A stretch of DNA of 64,000 nucleotides from Channallabes apus (GCA_030522415.1 CM060131.1:7179203-7243202), one strand, 5' to 3'. Counted from the first letter of the stretch, positions 31,520-42,969 are shown. Notes: generated from the letters alone by a model not told the origin. Made by a program: numbers and translations.

Positions 31520-31646
31520 GTGTGTGTGTGTGTGTAGGCTCTACGCAGGGGCAAGAGAGGGCAGCGCACCCTTAAATGTCTGCACATGTTAATATATTCC
31601 TAAAATGTATATATTACAAGTTGATGAACTGATCTGCGGTAGCGAT
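30950..31646 (+). repeat. Duplicated block X, copy 1, with (GATA)n
   Basis: Nearly identical to 34635-35290. It includes a (CA)n tract, the GAGCCCTCGGGAAACATCC block and a (GATA)n array at 31462-31519 that is several times longer than in copy 2. Its right edge joins E2-interior sequence abruptly at about 31646. No gene is seen. Confidence 0.7.
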
Positions 31647-33490
31647 GACGTCACAGTCCGACAGCTTTAGAATGATGTTTGATCAGGTCTACTGTATATT
31701 CTGAACATAGAACTGCAAAATGTCTGATACAGTACTTTGGGGGAAACAAAGACTTAAACTGTTAAGTAATAACATTATTAATAACAAATATGTAATAGTT
31801 TTGATATTTGAAAATTTTTTATTTTAATGTAAAAGGACTATAGATAGAGACTTATAAGCAGCTGGTGTATCCGGGTTGTTTAATGAACTTTAAGCAAAAA
31901 GACAACATGTATTCATCTGTTTTATATAAATTACTGTTTTAACTTTGACTAGTTTTGGAAGAATAAATTGAATTGTTAAAGTCATGTTTTGCGTGTTTTA
32001 ATTTTGGGGGATTGTTTGGGTATTTAAAAATTGTTTAGTTGAACCAACAACTTCAATGGGCAAAAAATGGGACACAACTTTGTTTTAAATAGTCAAAGAG
32101 TTGGGCTGAAAATAATAATAATAATTATTGATCATAGAAACAAATGAAACACTTGATTATATGTATTTGTGTTTGTGACCCATAATAATTTTTTCTCAGT
32201 ATAAATAAATGTTTTGGGTTTTAAGAACTCCAAAAGAGCAACGACAAACTTGGTATTCTCCATTGAGGTTTCTCACCTTCCACTCCTGAGTATGACATGG
32301 TGTTAATTGCTCTGTGTGTGCGTGTGTGTTTTTGGCGGGGGGATGGGTGTGTGTGTTTTCGGCTGTTCAGCAGTTCTAAACACAAGCACAGTTTTTGTCC
32401 TTAACTAAAATACTTCAATACGTTAATAATGAATTTATTTTGTTGAATAAGGTAATAAGCGATATTTAAACCAAACCAGTAAGTTAAGTAAGTGTTCCAT
32501 ACATTAAAGTACTGTGTATAACCAAGTGCCCTAGCAAACACAGTTACAGTACAGTTTACAGTACAAACAGAGTGTGTGCGCTGGGGAGATTGGGAGGTGA
32601 GTGAGAATACTTTTACAAGACAAAAGACGGTCAGAGGCAGCGCCGTTCTAGACCAGACAACACGGGGTGGGGGGAGGGGGGCATCATGTTCGAGCACTGT
32701 TTTTACCTGGCCTTACTGTATAGTAACAGTATTGTATTTGCTGAATTGTGTTGAGGCACGCAAACCCCCAGACCACAATAAGGTGGCAATCCCTCAGGGG
32801 GAAACTAAAAAATAAATATATATATATAATTATATAATAAAATATCCTTAATCCAGATTTTATCAATCAATGACATAACATTTATCTAAGCTGGATGGTC
32901 TAATTCTCAAAACCGTTTAACCTAAAGAAAAACATAACACACTATAACTAGAATATTTACAAAACTGAAATGTTTTCTTATGAATAATAAAAAAAAACAT
33001 TATAACTCAAAAAGATCATATTATGTTTATATATATATATATTTTATAGTAACTGTAAGACTTAACACACTATAACTAAAATATTTACAAAACTGAAAGG
33101 TTGTCTTATGAATAATAAAAAATACAAACTAAATTAAAACAGATGGGCTGTTGAACAGATCATAATATGTTTTATGTTTTCTGATTATAAATGATATATG
33201 GGTTGATTTTAGAAAGGCTAAATCAAATAGCTAGTTTTGGTAATGTCAGTCCAGTAACTATACTATGTAAAAGTAATTATAATATGAATTAATTAAGGGC
33301 AGGACCTAACCTAATGTTAATAATTTACACTATGATAACATTAGTATTCATGTTTTTGTATTTTTGTATTAACATTTTAAATGTTCAAATGAACGTTTCA
33401 GAGTATATAATTTGTCGTGTCATCTGTGATTGAGACCCATGAGTTAAATTGAAATTTTTTCTATAGGTAGTAAGCCAGGTTTTAGTAACC
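31647..33490 (+). repeat. Copy of the E2 interior (16067-17795)
   Basis: High identity to E2, starting inside its second exon at GATGACGTCACAG, so promoter, first exon and acceptor are missing. It contains the AATAAA signal and stem-loop copy 2 (32765-32801, one stem mismatch). A roughly 130-bp internal duplication is present around 32930-33120. Without E2 termini it is a truncated copy or a segmental duplicate. Confidence 0.7.
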
Positions 33491-33606
33491 TGCTTTAGTA
33501 ATGGGCTCTAAAAGACAATGGAACATTACAGAACGTGCGAGTTGACGCCCATGCACAGATTAAAATGTTCATTTGAATTAAAATGACACACGCATGTCTG
33601 TGTGTG

Positions 33607-34175
33607 TATACCCTAAAAAATGCTGGGTTAAAAACAATCTGGGTTGTTTTTAGTTTTTAACCCAGCTGCTGGGTAAATATAGGACTAACTAAATGCTGGG
33701 TTAATTTAACCCAGCAAGATGGGTTAAATATTCAATCCAAATGCTAGGTGATATTTAACTATAATGCTGGGTTAATTCTACCACATAAATGGTTCAAATG
33801 TTCTACCCATATGTTTGGGGTTTGTTGGTTCATTTTAACTGGAATGTTGGGTTAATTCTACCTCACAAATAGGTTATTATTATTTTCATGTTTTACAGTG
33901 AATCTGTAAAAAAAACACCCATGTCTATTAAACAGTTAAATTATTTTGATATACTTGCCTATTACAAAAAAACATACATATATGCAATAAACACCATCCT
34001 ATTACATGTTCTTAGAAAAAAATATTTATTTTTCAAAAGCACAAGAACAGATAATCAACAGCGACATCATTACTATACTATCATTGATAAGGGCGGGATG
34101 GAGTAATTGCACAAATAGACTGAGGCAGCTTCTACAGAGCAGGATCTCTCTGTGACTTCAGATATCTTTTCTGAA
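33607..34175 (-). mobile_element. Truncated copy of the AAAAAATGCTGGGTT transposon
   Basis: The inverse of 61255-61822: one terminus (CCCTAAAAAATGCTGGGTT at 33610), subterminal TGGGTTAA units and the 3' region with the poly(A) signal (AATAAA on the minus strand near 34020). The other end is lost at about 34175. The element's first two bases are missing. Confidence 0.75.
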
Positions 34176-34189
34176 GAACAAAACTATCC

Positions 34190-35300
34190 AGCTATTTTTT
34201 TTTGGTTTGGTTAGATTAGTTCTGAACTCGCTTCCGTGAAACTATCGCTAAAACAATGTACTGAGCCCTCCTGAGGATATAAAGCTTTATTATTGTGTTT
34301 GAATAAATATTCAGATCTACCACAGCAGGTAATAAACTATGGTGTGTCATAACCGAAGCAAACACCACGATTATGCCTCGTTTCGTTCTACGGGAACGTG
34401 GTTCACTTGGCCGTGGTGTATTATAAACCTGTGGAATGTTTCACTGTTTATGCTCACATAAGAGGAACAAAAGCTCAATGAGGACTAAACCAATGATTTC
34501 GGTAACTCCACTGAGTGTAACATCTGCATAGTGACACTGAACATCACTTTTCCGTTTACCTCTGAAAAAAAGCTGTATTTTGTTTGTTTATATTTAGAGT
34601 TTTTATAACAGTAGAACAAGTACCCGCGCGGACGCACACACATAGACACACACACATAGACACACACACACAGACACACACACTCCCCTGAGCCCTCGGG
34701 AAACATCCAATCACCGTCGGTATACAAATGAGTCAAGACGCAGCCTAACGTGGTGTCGTGTCGGATTTCAGTGGTCACGAAGTGGGAAGACTTTGAAGAA
34801 GCTGCAGTGACAGTGAACAGCTGAACAACTTCACTTTTCCGTTTACCTCTGAGGAAAAAAAGCTGTATTTTGTTTGTTTATATCTAGAATTTTTATAGTA
34901 GTAAGAGAGAGTTATAGTTTGGTCTGTACTGTTCTTCGCACCCTTGTAGAGAATAAATAAATGAATAACACCTTCATATCCCCTCTCAAGAGTGTCATAG
35001 TCCATTGTTAGTTTTAATGATCTGGCTGAAACTAATTATCACTACATAAGTACCCTAACACCATTGATCATGAGTCTCAGCTGAACCTAATTCTATACTT
35101 GTAACAGAAAATGTAGATGCAGATTCCAAATGTGTATTTATATAATAGATAGATAGATAGATGTGTGTGTGTGTGTGTGTGTGTAGGCTCTACGCAGGGG
35201 CAAGAGAGGGCAGCGCAACCTTAAATGTCTGCACATGTTAATATATTCCTAAAATGTATATATTACAAGTTGATGAACTGATCTGCGGTAGCGGAAAAAT
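34190..35300 (+). repeat. Duplicated block X, copy 2
   Basis: 34635-35290 matches 30960-31640, with a short (GATA)n. 34195-34260 repeats 30900-30960. 34500-34620 is a partial extra copy of the same material. No gene is seen; the small frames are shared simple-sequence artefacts. Confidence 0.65.
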
Positions 35301-35990
35301 CCGCTGAAATAGGACAGGCACACTAACCCGCACACACACACACACACACAGACACACAGACACACCTCCCTTGAGCCCTGCGTCTGTCGGATTTCAGCGG
35401 TCACGGAAAGACTTTGAAGCAGTTTATATATGAATCTAAGCTTGAACTTATCAGCATTGTAAATATATAATACTTTTCAAATAAAATCGCTATTACTTTG
35501 ACCCTGAAGTTTAGTTTAGCACACACAAAAAAAACAGAAAAGTCATTTCTGGTAAATCAACGGAATGTGTAGTTTATTTACAGTAATTCATTAAAAAAAA
35601 TGAATATACATTGTACAGTACACGGTAAAGATTACAAAATGAAAAAACAAACAGTGTCTACTTTATAAACAGCTTAGTATGTGCGTCGAGATGCTGAAAT
35701 CCCTTGCATGTTTTTGCTTCCAAGTGGAGAGATATTTGACCGATAGCCTAGAACAAAAGATCTATAGGTGTGATCACAACCCCCTCCGACCGACCGTGCC
35801 ATCAATCACTGACCACCTCAGAAGTTCCCTCCAATGTATGGCTGCAATACTTGTTTTGCAAGTATTTTTAACACCATTCAAAGGCTTCAAAGGGGCAGTT
35901 ATCGGCTATGACACGTTGAAGGAGAACTTAATAGTTCTCAAAAATAGTGTAAATGTCTGCAACAATCACTAGCCATTAAAATGTTTTTTT
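35300..35990 (-). repeat. Inverted copy of an E3 interior segment
   Basis: The inverse of about 24590-25230, including the GCGGTAGCGGAAAAATCCGC palindromic block and the small ORF at 35679. 35880-35975 then matches 12212-12310. Single-base differences only were noticed over the ORF region, so duplication was recent. Confidence 0.7.
35679..35972 (+). CDS. Small ORF shared with 24582-24812, unknown
   Basis: A 97-residue ORF from ATG 35679. Residues 1-54 equal those of the ORF at 24812. The C-terminal part comes from the segment shared with 12212-12310 and reads G-A-V-I-G-Y-D-T-L-K-E-N-L. It is thus assembled from two repeat pieces. No domain is recognised and expression is unknown. Confidence 0.2.
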   Translation: MCVEMLKSLACFCFQVERYLTDSLEQKIYRCDHNPLRPTVPSITDHLRSSLQCMAAILVLQVFLTPFKGFKGAVIGYDTLKENLIVLKNSVNVCNNH

Positions 35991-36179
35991 TTTGTAATTA
36001 AACACGAAAATATAAATTTTATTTCCATATATATACATACACACACACACACACACACAAGGGCGTAGGTTTGCTACCTATTACTCCCTATAATAATGTA
36101 AACATTGCTAATTTATGTTTTGGAAAGAAACTTAAGTAATTATTTCATCTATATCTTTCATAAATCACACAACTAAAAT

Positions 36180-37140
36180 ATAATTAAACAGTTTATTCAC
36201 CAACATTACCAAATATTTGTGACATTCACAGTCTAGATCCAAGTTGTCTTTTTAATAAAAGTGCATTCAGCTAAATTTTGCATCCATAGAAAAAAACTGC
36301 ATGGCACCAGGGCCTGAAATACTTGTTTTAAACAAAATTGTGTAAAATAATAAATAAATAAAATACAGCATTCATTTAGAAATAAAATGCAGCAGAAAAT
36401 ACTTTAAACAAACTGTAGAATAAACGTTAAAACATAATAGCCCTCTGAAGCAGTGAAGTTGCAACTTTCAAATCAGCACTCTATACTAGTGCACTTAAAA
36501 GTATGCCATTGAAACCTTAATGCATGAAAACATTTTAAGCTGAACATGTAAACACAACATGTAAACACTTGTAGTCAAGCCAAATCAAATGTTTTAAGAT
36601 GATAACTTCATCTTTAAAGCTTGCACTTTTGGTGATAGCTTAATCCCATCAAGTTCTAGAAGAACTTTCTGAAAATAGCCTCTCCTTCAAGGATTATGGA
36701 TACACCAACCGGTTCTTCCCCTTCAACAGCACGGACGACAAGGATTTTAAGAAGGTGTCACTTCGTCTGTCCCCCTGCATAAAATTTACAAGAAAATAAA
36801 TCATTTATTTTGAGAAGCAAAAAAATCTGAATTGCTTCAACCTGTGCTGACTTCATTGAGAAAATAATAAAAATAAATGATAATAAAAAAATGACCATCA
36901 CTTCATATACTTCATATTGTTAAACTTGGGTTAAATTGCTTTATCTTGCATCAGTAAAACATGGCATGAGATGGCTTTACAGTGTCAGGAAATCCTATGA
37001 TGAATGCTGATACAACAAACACTATATTCAAGGTATTAATAAATTGGATAATTAATAAGAAAACAATGCTTTACCAGGCAATCATCAAAGAGATCCTCTT
37101 CAGATTCACGTCTCATCTTTACACTTTGTTTCTGTGAAAA
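36180..37140 (-). pseudogene. 3' end of a multicopy fish gene (SAMD3-like?), broken
   Basis: Minus strand: exon 37075-37131 (19 codons, S-E-E-D-L-F-D-D-C-L) lies between a good acceptor and donor. The next exon starts at 36774 after TTTTATGCAG and ends at TAA 36594-36596. Its last codons read V-L-L-E-L-D-G-I-K-L-S-P-K-V-Q-A-L-K, which matches the C-terminus I associate with the teleost SAMD3-like family. E-G-E-E-P-V-G-V-S-I-I-L-E-G-E precedes it in a different frame. A segment of about 40 residues that family members have between these two parts is absent. A poly(A) signal lies at 36192-36197. Frameshift and deletion indicate a pseudogene. Confidence 0.45.
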
Positions 37141-37427
37141 TATTTACATTGTATCATTACATAATCTTTTATTCGTACAACTACATTCAGGCATTTCTTC
37201 ATCTTTTGTAAGTTTGCCTTTATCCAAAGCAAATTACAAAAGAGGAAGGCGTCAAGCAGTGCTACTAACACAAAGTTTCTGACACCGTTAGAAAATACAA
37301 GATAGAACAGTGAGGGATTAAGGAAAAAGTGAGAAGCAAGAATCATGTGTGCAAAGATTAAGCATGTAGGGTCACAGGATGACTCGACTTATTTTTATTG
37401 TCTGCAATGCGATTTAGACAAATTAGA

Positions 37428-38690
37428 ACTGCGGTAAAGCCAGCCGCGGTTCAGAAGAACACGGTCAAGCCAGCCGCGATTGATTTTAGTGTGCGCACAT
37501 ATTACAGTGATTACGGTAGTTTCAGGACCGACACAGAGACAACGCGCTTTCAGAACGCTTTTCATTTAGACGCCCAGGACTGAGAGATAATACAACATGC
37601 TCGTCAATTTTTACTTGCTTATTTATTTGCATTTCTGCTTTAATATCCGTGTTATTTATTGGTGACTTTGACGGTTGTCTGTTACAATATTTTTCTTAAA
37701 TATTCACCATTCAAATAATTGTTTTATGTAGATAAGTTACAGCAGAATTCGTAGAAAACAGACAAAATAATGTATTTACTCTTTCTAAATACCAGAATTG
37801 ATTTTTATTTTGTTTTACTGTTCAAAAGTAGCAGTTATTCTTCAATGAATGTTTTCTATAATGAGGATTAACGTCTGCTTTGGAAGAGAGGTCAAATAAA
37901 CAAATGTTCACAATGGGGAAAAAAAGTTAAATAAAATGCCTTTATTTCACTTCAGAGACCTATGAAAAAATAAATTCTAGTAAGTATAAAACGCCATGGT
38001 CAGTTTTTATCCCATATAATGTACACACATTATATGATAAAAAAAAAAGTAGAAAAAAAACAATGATCAGTTCTTAATCAGGACGTCCCATACTATATAC
38101 ACACCACATATGAAACTATTTTACTGCAGCATTTTTGAGATATTGGACATTATTACACTTTAAAGGGGTATAAAGACCCCATTTCTAATAAGTAGAAAAA
38201 AACAATGATCAGTTCTTATTCAGGACGTCCCATACTATATACACACCACATATGAAACTATTTTACTGCAGCATTTTTGAGATATTGGACATTATTACAC
38301 TTTAAAGGGGTATAAACACCCCATTTCTAATAAGTAGAAAAAAACAATGATCAGTTCTTATTCAGGACGTCCCATACTATATACACACCACATATGAAAC
38401 TATTTTACTGCAGCATTTTTCAGATATGGGGCATTATTACATTTTAAAGGGGTATAAAGACCCCATTTCTAATAAGTAGAAAAAAACAATGATCAGTTCT
38501 TATTCAGGACGTCCCATACTATATACACACCACATATGAAACAATTTTACTGCAGCATTTTTCAGATATGGGGCATTCTCTCTGTGTTGTTCATGAAACT
38601 ACCGTAATCGCTGTAATATGCGCGCGCACTAAAATCAATCGCGGCTGGCTTGACCGTGTTTTTCTGAACCGCGGCTGGCTTTACCGCAGT
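37428..38690. mobile_element. Non-autonomous hAT-type element with internal satellite
   Basis: Inverted ends of about 100 bp, starting ACTGCGGTAAAGCCAGCC, pair 37428-37530 with 38590-38690. The 8-bp duplication AAATTAGA lies at 37420-37427 and 38691-38698, the target size of hAT transposons. There is no transposase. Roughly the right half is a tandem array of 143-bp units. Confidence 0.85.
38047..38580 (+). repeat. 143-bp tandem array
   Basis: Nearly four units start at 38047, 38190, 38333 and 38475. Each begins with an AAGTAGAAAAAAACAATG block and contains CAGGACGTCCCATACTA. Units are almost identical, so expansion is recent. The array lies wholly inside the hAT-type element. Confidence 0.9.
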
Positions 38691-38698
38691 AAATTAGA

Positions 38699-39145
38699 GC
38701 TGCTGTCAATACTGTATGAACATATGTACAGGTTCTTTACTCGTAACTCATTAATAAAGTCCGGCTTCAGAAAAAAAACGTTTATTGCTAGTGCTCTTTT
38801 ACCATTTAATGCTTTAACACACACGACTCAGTTTGTTCAGAAATGGCATCTAACTGGCGAGCCTTTGTCTGAACACGCCGTTTTCACTCGGGGTGGGGGT
38901 AAGAAACACACATCTCGGTGTATTAATCCGCGCGCTCGGTTCGTTATTATTTTATTTATTTATTTATTTACCACAGGACCCATGGGGGGCTCCGTAGGTT
39001 CAGGTTTTTACACGAAAACGGTGTTTTGTGAATCTCCACACTATTAAAAACTGAAATTGCTAATTGTACGTCCTGAGATTAAGATGAACATTAATTGGGA
39101 GTCATGAAAGCGAGAATCACATCCAAAAAAGAAAGCTAAACTTAC
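38699..39145. other. Unassigned stretch right of the hAT element
   Basis: No counterpart in the window was noticed. It contains an (ATTT)n tract near 38950-38970. The open frame at 38568-39047 crosses the hAT end and is not supported. This may be unique sequence. Confidence 0.4.
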
Positions 39146-39267
39146 CTCGAACACGACAAACTCCAGCAGCAGCCACACCGTGTTGTAACCTCCGTGATGA
39201 TCCACAACCGACTGATCCACAGCGCCGGCACAGCGACTCCAAACACGCATGCGCAGTTTAATTTGCA
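39146..39267 (-). pseudogene. Candidate first exon with NRF1-type site
   Basis: Minus strand: CGCATGCGCAG (39246-39256 as read on plus) overlaps an ATG at 39251. It is followed by 35 open codons (start M-R-V-W-S-R, end L-L-E-F-V-V-F-E) to a strong donor, GAG|GTAAGTTT, at 39145. A promoter-like motif, ATG and donor together suggest a true or former first exon. No matching downstream exon was found on the minus strand to the left. Product unknown. Confidence 0.3.
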
Positions 39268-39470
39268 CACATTTTCGGCTTCAGTAGACACACAATACTT
39301 CAGACTGAAACACGACTGCCCCCTACAGGTAATGAAGGGCATGTTCACAGCTTCCCGCACGCAGCCGCGCAAAGCCGCGGCAAGTCACGGGATCCCTTTT
39401 CTCGAAACGCAGGTTTTTAATGGCGACATCTGTACATCAATGCTAAAATATTAGGTGTGACCGATTACTT

Positions 39471-40350
39471 CAATTTTTTTTAAGTTGAGCCAGTGCTATA
39501 TTTTTTTCTGTAGGGTCAATCAGATGTACAGTGTCGGGTAAGTGTGGTGCTTTTATTGAAGGGATAATGACAGATTAAATTTTTTTTTTTTTTTGGGTGA
39601 ACAAATTCTTTAATGTTTTCGGAGTTGTGGCTGTTCAGTAGAAAGTAATAGGCTCACCAATTTACAGTATGATCTTTCAATTTAACAAGTGTAATGTGAA
39701 CAAGTTAGTTATTATGAGTATGGAAAACATCTTTTCCTGCATTTTTTTCTGCTTCAGGAGTCCGTCTGTTCTGAGACAGTGAGAGTAGAGGAAGGGGCAG
39801 ATTCAGGACCAGGGAGGGAGCCGGAGACAGCAGAACAAAGATGATATTGCCAGCACCAGCACATTTTATTGCATGTTGATGTCTTGACTGTAAACAACAT
39901 AAACAATGCAATAAATTTATAAAAAATATATATTTATTGTCCCCCCTGCTGTTAAATGAAATTTACATTATTTTACGTTAACGTTACGTTATTACATTAT
40001 TAACGTCGACAGAATAAAGTAAAGTTTTATTTCTGGAATTGATGCATCATGCAATTGGGCTTCATCTTAGGCTTTTTTTTCTTTCGGTTCTTTTGTTTCT
40101 CAGCGCTGGACTGTTGATGTCTCTTTCCAGGACCAGGCATATCGTTCAATTATTATAATTCTTTTGGCCAAATACTGTAGGCAGCCGTAACAGAGGTGAG
40201 GGCGCGCGCGTCATCACGTGTGCTTAGCCGACTCTGCGTTCACCGTAAACTTCAATATAGACGTTTATATTTTTGTTTATTTGTATGTTATTAATATTAA
40301 TCTTTAGAGATTGTGTGTGCGTGCACGGAGAGTTTGTGTTGATAAGTGTA
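39471..40350 (-). repeat. Family C repeat, copy 4
   Basis: It aligns with 2430-3120 and, inverted, with 25730-26420. The signal-peptide ORF region (39711-39865) has lost its ATG end, but the basic ORF is open (40027-40140). A poly-T tract lies at 39577-39592. Confidence 0.65.
40027..40140 (-). CDS. Short basic ORF in family C, copy 4
   Basis: A 37-residue ORF from ATG 40140, with the same start M-P-G-P-G-K-R-H and Lys-rich run as 25968-26072. It carries three extra residues near the end through an in-frame 9-nt insertion. See 25968 for the possible hAT-like resemblance. Confidence 0.25.
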   Translation of the reverse strand: MPGPGKRHQQSSAEKQKNRKKKKPKMKPNCMMHQFQK

Positions 40351-41452
40351 TGTTGTCAAAGTATCTGTGGACATATAATTAGGGAATTTATTTTTAAATT
40401 AAGGATGTCTTGAAACATGCAGTAACTCTACAGTATTTATTTGAACACGGTAAAGGTGTTAATGTTTCGTACATTCCTTAATTTGTCCTTTCGGTTTGTG
40501 TTTTATGTTTCACTGTTTTCAATATACTGTACATACTGTAAAACGTATGGACAACAATGTTCCGGAAGCATTATTAAATATTCAATAAGGCACACACACA
40601 ATTTAGATGCAATAAAGTTTTATTAAATATATAATAAAGCAGGCAGTACTGTATATGGCAAATGGTCACTCAAAATCTTTACAAAAGTAAGAGTATTCAT
40701 TAATTTTTTTTTTGAAAAGAGGAAAACTCAATCTTTTCTTTCTAAGAAGTTGCTTGTTGTTGTGGGCTGTGGGGTGGAATTTCCTAGCAACAGCATGGGA
40801 AAGTGCTTGAAGCAGAATTACCCCATCAGCGAAACCGGTTTGATAACTTCACACCAAGGATAGGTGAGAAGGGGGATTACAGTAACGGTTTCTGTGGGTC
40901 TTCACCAAGGGGTGATGTGGGTCGCGTTGTATTCAGCGAATAGACTAAAACAAAATCATGTTTGCTTCAGCACTGGAAACAATATTGTATTAGGCCAACT
41001 TTATTTAAGATTAAAATAATAGTGGGTTAGGAACGTTATTCTTCATATAACTTAAATGGCTGAATGAAGTTAAATATACACAATAAATTAATAATTGCGT
41101 TTGCTTTACATTTGAGCACTCGTGTAAATAGCTTTTTCATTGTATATACTACCATATCGTGTATCTGTGTCTAATACTGGTTTATTCATATTTTACATTA
41201 CATTCAGTTTGTAATTTACTTGTGATTGTACTTTTAAAATGTAACCTATACGTATCAACAGTATAAGCATATTTAACTACTTCAGCAGTGAATTAGAAAC
41301 TTGGTCAGTCTGGCTTTTAGATAAAGTCCTTCAGAGCAAGCATTGTGTAAATATAATATATAAAAAATAATGTAATATAAAATAAAATAATATAAAATAA
41401 GTTAATATATAACATAAATGGTTAATGATAGCAATAAAATCAGACTTAATAG
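40351..41452 (+). repeat. Block B copy lacking E0, E1 and the SINE
   Basis: 40652-41452 aligns with 4626-6264 joined to 11688-11930. TA at 40652-40653 is the empty site of E0 and TA at 41247-41248 is the empty site of E1. The SINE at 4795 is missing. 40351-40651 (the expected left flank of E0) has no counterpart in the window, consistent with E0 starting outside it. No gene is seen. Confidence 0.7.
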
Positions 41453-41579
41453 TAATAGACATACTATTCGGCTTCGCCTTTTTTCTGCAATTTTTGGAGA
41501 ACGCGTGAGTTTCCTTGTCTAAAAACAACAAACGGAATTAATCTCCAAATAACTAAAACTCCGACTCAGGTACGTTATA

Positions 41580-42485
41580 ATGTCTACCATTCAGCTTGTT
41601 CAGTGTGTAGAGTGCAGGATGTTTAGACATTCTTCCTCCGTCATTAGCGATAATTTTATTTGTGATAGGTGTGTGTTAGTGAGCACTCTGACGGAGAAGA
41701 TATCAGCATTAGAGGAGCGCATCCAGACTTTAGAGAGGGTTAGAGAATGTGAGAGCAGCGTTATTCTCGTAGCGGACAGTCTGGGTGCCACAGGCGGAGA
41801 TAATCAGCCCCCGACTCCGGCATTAGAGCCCTCACAGTGGGGCGAGTGGGTGACGACTCGGCGGCATACTCGTTCAGCCAAAGCTAACCCTAAGGCTAGC
41901 CCACCTGAGCACACCTCCCCTGCGCTTCACGTGTCCAACAGGTTTGCTCTCCTCAGTGATACACCCGCTGAGAAACCTGAAAGAACTCTGGTTATAGGAG
42001 ACTCCATACTGAGGCACGTGACATTAGCTAGACCTTTAGGGGCGCCAGCGGCAGTGGTTAGGTGTATCCCGGGAGCCAGAGCACCGGACATAGCAGGTAA
42101 TCTTAGGGCTCTAGGACAGCACAGGTTCTCTAAGATAGTGGTACATGCTGGAGCTAACGATATACGGGTTCGTCAGTCAGAGGTTAGTAAGAGTAACTTT
42201 ACAGAGGTGTTTAAATTAGCGAAGGCGATGTCCGATGAAGTAATATGCTCTGGTCCCATCCCAATGAGACGTGGTGACATAGCTTACAGCAGGTTATGGT
42301 CGCTGAACCGCTGGATGTCCAGGTGGTGCTCCGAAAATAATGTGGGCTACATAGACAATTGGAAGACCTTCGAGGGCAAAGCTGGCCTGTTAGGGCGGGA
42401 CGTTGTCCATCCCACTCGGGAAGGTGCTGCTCTCATTTCCTGTAGTATAGCTCATAGTCTCAGTAGAGGTCTAGTTAATCGGTGA
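41580..42485 (+). CDS. LINE ORF1 with zinc-ribbon, coiled coil and SGNH esterase
   Basis: A 301-residue intact ORF starting at ATG 41580. Residues 9-31 form a C-x2-C ... C-x2-C cluster. Residues 35-56 form a heptad-like coiled coil (L-T-E-K-I-S-A-L-E-E-R-I). From about residue 135 there is an SGNH/GDSL-type esterase: G-D-S-I-L-R-H holds the Ser, G-A-N-D-I the Asn block, and D-V-V-H-P the Asp-His pair near residue 280. ORF1 proteins of this type bind RNA and membranes or lipids in the LINE ribonucleoprotein, by analogy with CR1/L2 members. All catalytic blocks are kept, so the fragment is not old. Confidence 0.9.
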   Translation: MSTIQLVQCVECRMFRHSSSVISDNFICDRCVLVSTLTEKISALEERIQTLERVRECESSVILVADSLGATGGDNQPPTPALEPSQWGEWVTTRRHTRSAKANPKASPPEHTSPALHVSNRFALLSDTPAEKPERTLVIGDSILRHVTLARPLGAPAAVVRCIPGARAPDIAGNLRALGQHRFSKIVVHAGANDIRVRQSEVSKSNFTEVFKLAKAMSDEVICSGPIPMRRGDIAYSRLWSLNRWMSRWCSENNVGYIDNWKTFEGKAGLLGRDVVHPTREGAALISCSIAHSLSRGLVNR

Positions 42486-42581
42486 CAATCCAGAGCCCAG
42501 GCCAGGGAGCAGACAGACAGGCTACACCAACCGTCTGCTAGCTGCATAGAGTCGTCACTCAGGGTTCACCTTATTGGGACT

Positions 42582-42969
42582 GTGTCTGTTCCCCGATCTA
42601 AGCAAAAATATAGAAAGACTCAGAAAGTCTGTTTTAATAATCTAATTAACATAAAGACCACAAACTCGGATCATACTGAATGCACATCCGGCACCTCTGA
42701 TCTGAAGATAGGATTGTTAAATATTAGATCTCTCGCATCAAAAGCAGTTATTGTTAATGAAATTATCACAGATCAGGCGTTTGATATACTCTGTTTAACT
42801 GAAACATGGGTTAAACAGGACGAGTATGTAGCTCTAAATGAAGCTAGTCCTCCTGGGTACAGCTACATACACCAGCCTCGGTTAACTGGTAGACGAGGAG
42901 GCGTCGCAGTTATTCATGATGATAATCTGCCTATCGTACAAAAACACGGACACAAATTTAACTCATTTG
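42582..42969 (+). pseudogene. LINE ORF2 endonuclease, first part
   Basis: The open frame includes L-L-N-I-R-S-L-A-S-K and C-L-T-E-T-W, the N-terminal blocks of the apurinic-like endonuclease that nicks target DNA, then R-R-G-G-V-A-V. The true ORF2 start is uncertain because no good ATG precedes it. The frame ends where the gypsy LTR is inserted (42970). It resumes at 48805. Confidence 0.85.

Noticed and set aside
33607..33880. GGGTTA/TAACCC units as interstitial telomere repeats
   Set aside because: Units are spaced 30-60 bp apart in alternating orientation and belong to the ends of a TIR element, not to a tandem (TTAGGG)n array.
38047..38580. CRISPR-like array
   Set aside because: The 143-bp units are contiguous near-identical repeats without variable spacers, inside a eukaryotic transposon.
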